Shown piece by piece: positions 17,124 to 26,100 of a stretch of 64,000 nt of DNA. The stretch lies in assembly GCF_000518805.1 (NCBI RefSeq), contig NZ_KI912497.1, forward strand, positions 198,396 through 262,395, in the 5' to 3' direction. Position numbers and translations under genes: made by a program. This stretch comes from Shewanella waksmanii ATCC BAA-643. Lineage in GTDB: Bacteria; Pseudomonadota; Gammaproteobacteria; Enterobacterales; Shewanellaceae. A model generated the notes under the pieces. The model saw only the letters and a list, made by a program, of their open reading frames with translations. It did not search any database and had not been told where the DNA came from. Position 1 is the stretch's first letter; every line of letters starts with the position of its first letter.

Positions 17124-18280
17124 CGAATGCCTCCCGCTGCTGCCGGCCCAGACACACTCGACTTACGCAACCTTAGTATTAACCCTGCAGCCATAGGCAA
17201 TAACAGTAAGAACCCCCAATAACCCGCTATTTGCTGCGCCAGTACAGCCCATGGCTGGCCATAACTCACGACGCCAACATGGGTATCAATATAATGGCTA
17301 GAAGGCATCAGCACGCGCCAATATTGCGCCAATGCCGGCATATCTTCAGTCGGAAAAGTGATACCCATAAACGGGAAGCCCGGAGCAAACAGTGCAGTAC
17401 AAAAACTGATCACGCGAGCACTGTCTTGCAACAGCAAAAATATCACCAGCACTAACAATCCAACTGCCGTCAACATAGCCACCTGCGCTGCCATTAGCTG
17501 CCACAGTGACCCAGCTAAGGGCAGTTGCAAATATTGATATAAAAATGCCAATACCAAATAGCCCTGCAGTAACAGTAAGCTCATATTGACCAATAACTTA
17601 CAGCTCAATATCTTAATCACACCCAAACGCGGCCACTCAGCCATGGTTGACCAACGTAACTCTCTATTTAAGCTGTTGGCAAACACTAGCATCGCCAACA
17701 ACTGCCCTAATGCCACCAAGATAGGCGGCAATAGAAACACCACATAGTTGCTGTTGCTATTGTAAAGCGCGGTGGTTTGACTACTCAGCAGATTGATATT
17801 CACCTGCGCTTGCGGTTTAGGTACGCCCGCCGCCAGCTGTTTGAGCAAGGCTTTATGCTTTAAGCCATCGGCAAGACTCAGTTGAATTTGGCTTGATAAC
17901 AACTTACCCACCAGCAAATACTGACTGTTGTAGCGAATATCGATGGTGGGTTGATCAGCTCGGAGTAGATCGCGGTTAAGGTTGTGGGGAAAAACCACCA
18001 TGGCATAGGCTTGGCCCTGCTGCATGGCAGACTTGGCGGCCAGCACATCTTGATAATGCCTAGGACTGATGACAGAGCTAGCCTGTAGCTGGCGTACCAG
18101 CATACGACTGGTCTGACTTTGATCATGGTCCACTACGGCAACGGGCAACATCCGCGGGATGCCCGCACTGAACATCCACCATAAACATAATATGCCAATC
18201 AGCGGAATATAACTGAGCAAAGCCAGTTGCCATGGATCATGCCAAATACCATGGAGTTCTCGCCTGATGAGTGCCCTCAT
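17120..18280 (-). CDS. ABC-2-type export permease
   Basis: The 386-residue membrane protein has one N-terminal membrane segment and a periplasmic domain (about residues 45-170, containing VVDHDQSQTSRMLVRQL). Five to six C-terminal segments follow. This is the architecture of the YhhJ/YbhS/YbhR half-permeases that pair in tripartite exporters. It is preceded by the HlyD-type gene with a two-base gap and overlaps the next permease by four bases, so the two permeases probably form a heterodimer. No ATP-binding motif is present in either permease, and no ABC ATPase gene is visible in the operon. Confidence 0.87.
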   Translation of the reverse strand: MRALIRRELHGIWHDPWQLALLSYIPLIGILCLWWMFSAGIPRMLPVAVVDHDQSQTSRMLVRQLQASSVISPRHYQDVLAAKSAMQQGQAYAMVVFPHNLNRDLLRADQPTIDIRYNSQYLLVGKLLSSQIQLSLADGLKHKALLKQLAAGVPKPQAQVNINLLSSQTTALYNSNSNYVVFLLPPILVALGQLLAMLVFANSLNRELRWSTMAEWPRLGVIKILSCKLLVNMSLLLLQGYLVLAFLYQYLQLPLAGSLWQLMAAQVAMLTAVGLLVLVIFLLLQDSARVISFCTALFAPGFPFMGITFPTEDMPALAQYWRVLMPSSHYIDTHVGVVSYGQPWAVLAQQIAGYWGFLLLLPMAAGLILRLRKSSVSGPAAAGGIR

Positions 18281-18282
18281 GG

Positions 18283-19254
18283 CTACAAGGCTAACATGGC
18301 TGACATACCCACTCTGAGCCCAGCAATGGGTTGGCTTGGGCGCAACTCCATCTCAAAAGTACGCATATCAAAATCATGGCCACTTTCAGTTGAGCGCCAA
18401 GTGGCAAATTGCCCCATGACACTAATATGGGCCACTTCAAACATCACTTGCTCACCTAAGGCGGGAATAGTGAGCTCCACTTGCTGACCTAGCTTGAAAT
18501 CTTTAAGTTGATCTTCGCGCACATGGAACACCGCCCATGCATCTTGCATATCGATGATACTCACCACAGGAAAACCACTCGGTGCCAATTCTCCTCTTTG
18601 CAACAGCACTTCACTGACTTCACCAGACATTGGGGCTCGCATCTGACTATCGGCTAAAATTGCACTCACCTCATTGACTGCACCTTCCGCCATCAGGGCA
18701 TTACCTGCCGCTGCGGCTTTGGTCTCTTCTCGAGCACCTTCTTCTGTCATCTGGTACATCGCGTAAGCGGCTTGCTCGGTATATTGGGCAGCTTGCCACT
18801 GCGTATACGCTTCATCACGCTTTTGACGAGCCAACACCCCTTCATTAAATAGTGCTTCAACCCGTTGATAAGTGGTTTTAGCTAAAGTCGCCGCCGCCTG
18901 AGCTTTTAGCCACTGCTCTTTAGAAGCCATAACTTGCTGTTTACGCGCGCCATTATCCGCTTCTTGCATCATTGCCTGCGCGGCATCGCGGCCGCCCTGC
19001 GCTTGCATCAGCTTTGCATTAAGCTCGGGGCTGTTAATAGCAAAAAGTAGATCGCCAGCAGACACTTGGTCACCGCGCCTCACCATGACCTGCTCCACTC
19101 GTCCCGGCACCTTTGAGGAGATGTTATATTCTCGCGCTTCAATTTGCCCCTGCAGCCGTTGCGCTTTAGGCGCCTGAGCGAGCCACATACCATAGGCTAA
19201 AATGATCACTAACAATCCCAATGCGCCAATGGCAAGTATTCGATTTATGCGCAT
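18283..19254 (-). CDS. HlyD-family periplasmic adaptor of an ABC exporter
   Basis: The 323-residue protein has an N-terminal signal anchor (about residues 7-27) and a split biotinyl-lipoyl-like domain. The first half contains SSKVPGRVEQVMVRRGDQV (about 47-65) and the second ADSQMRAPMSGEVSEVLLQRGE (about 200-221). A long alpha-helical hairpin rich in Ala, Gln and Glu separates them, and a beta-barrel region follows. Such adaptors bridge the inner-membrane permease to a TolC-type channel. It resembles E. coli YhiI and YbhG. The start codon overlaps the stop of the upstream TolC-family gene by one base (TAATG), showing tight translational coupling. Confidence 0.93.
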   Translation of the reverse strand: MRINRILAIGALGLLVIILAYGMWLAQAPKAQRLQGQIEAREYNISSKVPGRVEQVMVRRGDQVSAGDLLFAINSPELNAKLMQAQGGRDAAQAMMQEADNGARKQQVMASKEQWLKAQAAATLAKTTYQRVEALFNEGVLARQKRDEAYTQWQAAQYTEQAAYAMYQMTEEGAREETKAAAAGNALMAEGAVNEVSAILADSQMRAPMSGEVSEVLLQRGELAPSGFPVVSIIDMQDAWAVFHVREDQLKDFKLGQQVELTIPALGEQVMFEVAHISVMGQFATWRSTESGHDFDMRTFEMELRPSQPIAGLRVGMSAMLAL

Positions 19255-20648
19255 TAACTTTTCTCCTGTGTAAGACTGGCTCGACCTATAAACTCATCGA
19301 GTTGACCACTGACGGCCATCAATCTGGCATAAGCCTGTATATAACGATACTGCGCGGCTAACTCTTGCATACGGACCGCGCTTAACTTAAGTTCAGCATC
19401 AACCTTTTCTATCGACGTCGACAAGCCTTGGCTAAAGGCAATATCCCGCAACCGTTTGTTCTCAGTCGCCAGTTCCATCGATAGTTGTAGGGAATTCACT
19501 TCTTCTTGCGCCTGCAACAACTGACGATAGCTTTGTTCAACCAACAAGCTTAAATCTTGCTGAGTTTGCGCCTTGGTATAGCGGGCCTGTAGCAACGCGC
19601 TTTTAGCGGCCTCTACTTTGCCACTGCGGCCATCACGGCTAAGTAGTGGCACTTTGACACCGACCCCCACCATCCAATCCGGCTCCATCTTGGCAAATAA
19701 GCTGTCATCTTCGTATAGGGTATAGTTACCGTACAAAAACACGGTGGGGTAATATTGACCTTGCTCTAAGGTGACTAACCCTTGTGCTTGCGCCTCTTTG
19801 GCCTCCAGTAATTTTAATGCCGGATGCTGAGATAGAGTTAACGATGTAAGCTGTGAGATTGCCGGTGGATTAGCTAACATAAACAGTTGTGACTGGGTGG
19901 CAACATCACGTTCGTGCAGCATTTTAGCCAAGGCAATTTGGGCCATCTCGAGCTGGCGTGTCGCGCTGGTGTAATCGACTTTGGCATTCTCTAATGCCAC
20001 TTGTGCATTCAAACGTTCAACTTTTGCTATTTGGCCTTGCTGCTCGAGTATTTCAGCATGAGAAGCATGCTTTGTGAGCGAGTCGACTAGTTGGCCACGG
20101 GTATCGACCAAGGCCTGACTGACAGCCACGGCATAATAGCGATCCACTAGCTGGACAAACAAATCCCGTGCCGACAACTCGTGCTCATGCTCTTTTTCAG
20201 CGACATGAGCGGCTTTTATGCCCTGCGCCGCAGTGATCTTACCGCCGGTATAAATTGGCCACATAGCTTGCAAGCTTGAGCGAAACACATCTTGTTCGGT
20301 AAACGGGGTAATAAATAGCGATCCTGGAATGGCACCTATGGCACCACCAAGGGCTGACGGTAAGGCACTGGGATCTAACGAAGCAATGGGGTTAAGGTCG
20401 CGCAAATCCAATTCGAGGGGCTTTTCAAGCCGAGTGTAGCTGCCATTAAGACTTAAGGAGGGCATGTTAAGGTCATCAGCTGCGCGCTTTTCAGCTTCCG
20501 CCCGATGCACCTCTTGCACGCTCGCTTGCAGCTTATCACTGACTTGTAACAGCTGCTGCCAAGCCGCCGCAAAAGGGTAGTCTTTTGCTTGAACACTAGA
20601 AACACTAAAGGCCAACAATGGCCAAATTATCCACCTTGTATACTTCAT
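19254..20648 (-). CDS. TolC-family outer membrane efflux protein
   Basis: From the ATG at 20648 (ribosome binding site GAGGTG five bases upstream) the product is about 464 residues. It has a Sec signal (MKYTRWIIWPLLAFSVSSVQA, cut before KDYPF). The rest is the repeated helical OEP pattern, two long helical halves with conserved LNGSYTR-like beta strands near residue 70 and YGNYTLYEDD near 300. It should form the trimeric outer-membrane duct of the exporter encoded downstream. It is the first gene of the four-gene operon. A longer frame upstream adds 16 residues without signal character, so I reject that start. Confidence 0.93.
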   Translation of the reverse strand: MKYTRWIIWPLLAFSVSSVQAKDYPFAAAWQQLLQVSDKLQASVQEVHRAEAEKRAADDLNMPSLSLNGSYTRLEKPLELDLRDLNPIASLDPSALPSALGGAIGAIPGSLFITPFTEQDVFRSSLQAMWPIYTGGKITAAQGIKAAHVAEKEHEHELSARDLFVQLVDRYYAVAVSQALVDTRGQLVDSLTKHASHAEILEQQGQIAKVERLNAQVALENAKVDYTSATRQLEMAQIALAKMLHERDVATQSQLFMLANPPAISQLTSLTLSQHPALKLLEAKEAQAQGLVTLEQGQYYPTVFLYGNYTLYEDDSLFAKMEPDWMVGVGVKVPLLSRDGRSGKVEAAKSALLQARYTKAQTQQDLSLLVEQSYRQLLQAQEEVNSLQLSMELATENKRLRDIAFSQGLSTSIEKVDAELKLSAVRMQELAAQYRYIQAYARLMAVSGQLDEFIGRASLTQEKS

Positions 20649-20700
20649 TAGCACCTCTAGAGCCTTTACTCTAATTCCTTTTGGGCATGGTATCACTATT

Positions 20701-20752
20701 CACACGACGTGCGAAGTGATATTCACAGACCACATATGGCATGTCGTCTGTG
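20701..20752. promoter_or_regulatory. Inverted repeats in the exporter operon's promoter region
   Basis: Two nested symmetries lie 50-105 bp upstream of the TolC-type start. One is GTGATATTCAC (20716-20726). The other is an imperfect outer pair, CACACGACGTGC at 20701-20712 against GCATGTCGTCTGTG at 20739-20752. Position suggests an operator for a repressor encoded elsewhere. This is inference from symmetry only. Confidence 0.35.
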
Positions 20753-20797
20753 CAATACTAATCGGTATAATTGATTGAAGTTACATAGTTTTAATGC

Positions 20798-22246
20798 CTA
20801 AGCAGTACCACCAACCGTCAAACTATCCAACTTCAAGCTTGGCTGACCCACGCCAACAGGCACGCTTTGGCCATCCTTACCACACACACCGACACCTTTA
20901 TCTAATGCTAGATCATTACCGACCATTGAAATCTGCCCCATCGCTTCTGGACCATTACCAATTAAGGTCGCACCTTTAATCGCTTGGGTAATTTCGCCCT
21001 TTTCGATCAAGTAAGCCTCTGACGCAGAAAATACAAATTTACCTGAGGTAATATCAACCTGACCACCGCCAAAATTAGGGGCGTAAATGCCCTTTTCTAC
21101 TGACTTGATCATCTCGGCAGGATCAGACTCCCCAGCTTCCATGTAGGTATTGGTCATCCTTGGCATCGGCAAATGCGCATATGATTCACGGCGGCCGTTA
21201 CCTGTTGACTGCTCACCCATCAGACGTGCATTCAATTTATCTTGCATGTAGCCCTTGAGGATACCGTCTTCTATCAATACAGTCTTTTGAGTTTGTACAC
21301 CCTCGTCATCAATACTCAAAGAGCCGCGACGATTAGCCATAGTACCGTCATCAACAACGGTCACTAATGGTGAGGCCACTTGTTGGCCAACTTTACCACT
21401 AAAGGCACTACTGCCTTTACGGTTGAAGTCACCCTCTAAACCATGGCCTACCGCTTCATGCAGCAATACACCTGGCCAGCCCGCACCGAGCACCACCGGC
21501 ATTTCACCGGCAGGGGCATCAATTGCAGTTAGATTAACTGAGGCCTGACGAACGGCTTCTCTAGCAAAGGCAAAGCAGCTAGGAAGATTAAACTCGTCAT
21601 CTTCAAAAAACACTTCGTAACCGTGGCGTCCGCCGCCACCGGCTGCGCCGCGTTCACGCTTTCCATTATGCTCAAGCACTACCGAGCAGTTAAAACGCAC
21701 CAATGGACGAATATCAGCCGCAAGCGTGCCATCACTGGCAACCACTAAAATCTCTTCATGTACACCAGATAAGCTAATCACCACTTGGATAATGCGCTCA
21801 TCTAAAGATTGAACATAAGCATATGCTTGTTGTAATAACGCGATTTTACGCACTTCTTCCATCGCGGCGATAGGATCGGCACTGCTATATAAACTGTGTT
21901 GTGCTGTACGTTTGAAGGCTTGAACTTGCTTATCGCTACCAAGATTAGCAATACCTCTTGCGGCTTCAACCGAGGCTAACAACGATGCTGGACTAATTTC
22001 ATCGGCATAAGCAAAACCTGTCTTTTCGCCACTAATAGCGCGCACACCAACACCACGCTCAATATGAAAGCTGCCCTCTTTAACAATGCCGTCTTCCAAC
22101 ATCCAAGATTCGTGTCTGCTGCCTTGAAAATACAGGTCTGAAAAATCAACTTGGTGCTGATGGATACGCTTTAAGTAATCAGGTAACTGCTCAATACTTA
22201 AGCCGTCTTGCAGTAGGCTTTGCTCTACTTGATTTAAAAATGGCAT
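20798..22246 (-). CDS. tldD: TldD metalloprotease subunit
   Basis: The 482-residue protein carries the zinc motif HEAVGHGLEGD (HExxxH) near residues 264-274 and the upstream GAAGGGGRHGYE stretch of TldD. Its C-terminal region has AYLIEKGEITQAIKGATLIGNGPE. Together with PmbA/TldE (10.7-12.1 kb) it forms the heterodimeric protease that digests unfolded peptides and matures microcin-like products. It ends the conserved run rng-yhdP-nitrilase-tldD, 40 bp behind the nitrilase gene. The TolC-type operon downstream is on the same strand with 149 bp between them. Confidence 0.96.
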   Translation of the reverse strand: MPFLNQVEQSLLQDGLSIEQLPDYLKRIHQHQVDFSDLYFQGSRHESWMLEDGIVKEGSFHIERGVGVRAISGEKTGFAYADEISPASLLASVEAARGIANLGSDKQVQAFKRTAQHSLYSSADPIAAMEEVRKIALLQQAYAYVQSLDERIIQVVISLSGVHEEILVVASDGTLAADIRPLVRFNCSVVLEHNGKRERGAAGGGGRHGYEVFFEDDEFNLPSCFAFAREAVRQASVNLTAIDAPAGEMPVVLGAGWPGVLLHEAVGHGLEGDFNRKGSSAFSGKVGQQVASPLVTVVDDGTMANRRGSLSIDDEGVQTQKTVLIEDGILKGYMQDKLNARLMGEQSTGNGRRESYAHLPMPRMTNTYMEAGESDPAEMIKSVEKGIYAPNFGGGQVDITSGKFVFSASEAYLIEKGEITQAIKGATLIGNGPEAMGQISMVGNDLALDKGVGVCGKDGQSVPVGVGQPSLKLDSLTVGGTA

Positions 22247-22286
22247 TCAATCTCTCTCTTTTCGTTGTTGCACTTAGGCAAGCAAA

Positions 22287-23132
22287 CTATGCATTCGCAT
22301 CGCTATCTAATAGTTGTGGAGCAACAAATCGGTTATGACCTTGCACCGGCATTTTCTGTTTTAATTCGACATTGGCACTTAAATCAACATCAGCTGATAC
22401 CCAGCCAGTCCCTTGGGCTTTCTCGGCCAATATCGTTCCCCAAGGATCAACCAACATAGATTGCCCCCAGGTTTCTCTTGAGCCTTCATTGTGTTGACCC
22501 CATTGCGCAGCGGCAGCAATGAAGCACTGATTTTCAATTGCACGAGCTTGCAATAACACTTGCCAATGTGCGGCGCCAGTCACTTTAGTAAATGCCGCAG
22601 GTAAAGCAATAATATCCGCGCCTGCCAGCGCCATGGCTCTAAATAGTTCGGCAAAGCGTAAATCATAACAGATGGCAATGCCCACTTTACCAAACGGCGT
22701 ATCTATCACACTGATACGATCACCCGGACAGAAGGTGTCACTTTCGCGATACTGCCGGGTGCCATCGGCCACATCGACATCAAATAGATGCATTTTGTCA
22801 TAATGCCCTAATGTGTCGCCTTGGGGTCCAAACAGATAACTGCGACTATACAGGCGTCCATCATCGGCTGTAATGGGAATCGTACCCGCGACCATGGTCA
22901 CCGAAAATTCCTTTGCCAATGCTGCAAGCGCCTGCTGTAATTCACTGGCATCATGCTCTGCGGCAATGACTAGCTGATGACGTTCATGACCACCAAATAA
23001 CAATGCACACTCAGGTAACACCACTAAGTGTGACCGGCTATCTACCGTTAACAGCTCAAGCTGCGACTTGATAAACGCCAAGTTGCTGCTGACGTCGCGA
23101 CTGCTTTGGCACTGAAGTAGACTGACTTTCAT
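22287..23132 (-). CDS. Nitrilase-superfamily amidohydrolase (Nit1/YbeM-like)
   Basis: From the ATG at 23130-23132 (GGAG eight bases upstream) the protein has 281 residues. It shows the nitrilase catalytic triad in context: Glu in VVLPECALLF, Lys in HYDKMHLFDV and Cys in GIAICYDLRFAELFR. Close homologues hydrolyse deaminated glutathione, clearing a side product of transaminases; that function is likely here but inferred. Its first 77 bp overlap the 3' end of yhdP in another frame. An even longer reading frame begins at 23171 but has no support. The place between yhdP and tldD is conserved in Shewanella and relatives. Confidence 0.9.
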   Translation of the reverse strand: MKVSLLQCQSSRDVSSNLAFIKSQLELLTVDSRSHLVVLPECALLFGGHERHQLVIAAEHDASELQQALAALAKEFSVTMVAGTIPITADDGRLYSRSYLFGPQGDTLGHYDKMHLFDVDVADGTRQYRESDTFCPGDRISVIDTPFGKVGIAICYDLRFAELFRAMALAGADIIALPAAFTKVTGAAHWQVLLQARAIENQCFIAAAAQWGQHNEGSRETWGQSMLVDPWGTILAEKAQGTGWVSADVDLSANVELKQKMPVQGHNRFVAPQLLDSDANA

Positions 23133-26100
23133 CTTGCTGCTCCGCAGAAACCGCCGGCTCGGGTTTTTCAAGCTCTGGCTCTGTTGTTTTAGGTACTATA
23201 GGCACCACCTTATCATCAAACTGTGGCATAGCCTCTATTTGTTGCTGAGGTAACTCAACCCCTGAGGCAGGTTGTTCAATGCCTGCTGCTTGCTCATCGG
23301 CTAACTGGGTCGTGGTTTGCTCACCCACCTCAGCCGCAGGCTCGGCACTGCTGCTTGGCTCCCGCGGTAATACAGACTCAGGGATCTCAATTTCTTTGCT
23401 CTTACGCTCAAGTTCTTCAAGCTTAGGTTCTGACATAGTGCCCGTTAAACGGAAGCGAATTTCTGAGATCACTTCAATCACTGGTTCTAATACCTTAGTC
23501 AAGGCAAACGCCCCTAAGCCAAGTGTCCAACCACCGGTACTGAGCAAGACCACCGTCGGCACACTGGAGCCCAACTGAGGCGCAAATCGAATGTCATAAT
23601 TGAGTGATTCGGTCATCAGATCAGTATAACCGCGCACGCGCATGGTGCCGGCAACGGCATTCATTTGAGTATCAGTGGTCTTAATCACCCCTTTATCAAT
23701 ATCTAAGGTACCGGAAAAGTCATTAAAATAAAGGCCTTTGCCAAATACATCTGAAAAGTCTAACGACAAGCGTCTCAGCAAAGAATCTAGACTAAACAGC
23801 GAAAATATTCGGGCGCCTTTATCGCTCACTTCTGACAAATGCCCCTTACCTAAATCAAACACGATTTGGCCATCTAATGTGGGCAGCGAGAAAGCATATG
23901 GTGCACCTTGCCAGCCTAAGGTTGCTTGGACATCAACCGGCGCTTCTTTCAAACCAGGGTCGATGCCTAAACGTTCTGACAGTACATCAAATTTGTCTGC
24001 TGTTAGAGCTAAATTAAACTCAGTTCGGTTCTGGCCGTCGGCCAGTGTCCACGTCCCATCACCCCTTAATTGACTGTCATCGGTAGTGATAGATAAGGTT
24101 TGAATACGGTAATTCTCTCCTTCAGGCGTACCCTGCAAAACTAAGTGACCCAGCGGCTTGCCATACATAGAAAACTCATCAACATCAGCGGCTAACGGCG
24201 GCATGTTTTGCATCACAGTATTATGCTCATAGACACGATTTTCAGCTGTTTTAGTTACCGGAGCCACGTCAAAGCGTTTAGCTACAATCTTTAGTCCCTG
24301 AGTATTCCAATCAGGATAGAAATCAATTCGCCCTTCAAACTCATCAGCCTGGCCATCAAAACGCCACGCATTGACTGTTGGGGTGGCATTGAATACCAAG
24401 TGGGTAAATGGCTGTCCCATCAAATCTAGCTGACCGATTTCTGCATCAATGGCCAATAATGGCGGGAAGAATGATCGGCGTTCGCGCATCAACTCATGGC
24501 TAAGTAAGTCATCCACGGCCGCGTTGGGGATGTTGCTGCTTTGGGTAGTAAAAGCATTGATAATTGGCAGCCAGGCATCAAAGTTGGCCTGTTTAAGATC
24601 GAGTTGTAGCCGGCCTTTATCGCGACTGAGTTGATCGCCTGGCTTGAAGGGCCGACCAAGTAAGATATCGAAATGGGACAAGTGATTGCCTGAGACTTCA
24701 TCAAAGCCACCCCAAAATTCCATCTGATCGCTAAGGCGGATCCCTAACGATGATTGTTTGTTGTCACCAATGAGCTCAGCGGTCAACTTTCTGGGAGTCT
24801 CCACTGACTTATAAAATTCACCAGGTAAACGTAATTCAGTCCCCACTAAGTCACTACTGACTTGGGCTTGAATTCGGTAGCCGGTTTGGTCAAAAATCAG
24901 CGTCATTGCCCCGTCAAAGTCAAACTCCCCCTGGTAATAGGGGCTCAATGGGTTGGCAAGCACTTTAGGCAGCTTGTCCACCTGCCATGCACCATTCAGG
25001 TCCAGGTTTAATCCATAGTTTTTATTGACCCTTTCAGTATCAAAAGTCAGGCTAACCGGTTGATCGTACAGTAATGCTGAAATCTTCTCGCCCGTCACCA
25101 CTTCATTGACAAAATCCACTCGACCAGTGACAGCATTTAATTGCACACCGGGCTCACTGATATAAACAGGCGTATTGTCGAAATTTACGCTGCCTTTAAT
25201 CAGCTCATCCGCCCCGTCATACAGCGGAATACTTAAATCGAGTTCGCCTTCAATATCACCTTGAATTTGTACGACTTGTAATGTGGCACCAACATTATCC
25301 TTTAGGGGCGATTGCAACAAGACTTGAGTGGCGGCCTCTCCTGAGGTGGACAGGTCGGCTTTCACTGCTAACATGGATTCATGGTTCATCAAGGGAATGC
25401 CCACATAAGTCCCTGCGGCTGACACGTCCATCAGTTGCCCCTGCTTGACCCACAAATCCATTGCAGCATTTTCAAATAGCGCATCCAAAGTTAACCCTGT
25501 TACAGCAGGCCACTGCGGCTGGAACTTAAACTCCGCCTGTTGCAATGTAAAGCCCGCTTGAAAGATACCTTGCTGCTGACTATAAGGAAATTCACTGAAT
25601 GCGCCACGCCAAATGACTTTTGCATCATCAGTATAGCCAGCAATTAGGGCGCCATTAAGATAACCAACTAGCGCGTCGCTCATCCCTTTTAGCGGGTAAT
25701 AACGTCCAGCATTGGCAGCATTTTTGATACTGACGTCGGCGAGCAAGTTAAGGTAGGCACTGTCTTGTAAATCCAATTTGGCGGCAATCGCGAACTTAAT
25801 GTCATTGTTCTCTAAATGTAAGTTTGGTGCGATTAACGATTGGTCGTCGATATCATATTCGAGTGTTGTCGCCTGACTGTCGAACACTAGCGGCGCGATA
25901 AAGCCATCGCCAAAATCAAGCTGTAACTCTTGCTCGGGCAGATCAACAATCAAACGTTCAGTGTTGGTTGTGACATTAACATCAAACATTTCAAGACCCG
26001 GCACCGAACCAAAATGGTTCCAACTCAAGGCTTTCGCATTCAAGCTTAATGCTAAAGGACTATTGGGCCTGTGCTGAATATGGATTTGCTGTAGCTGACC

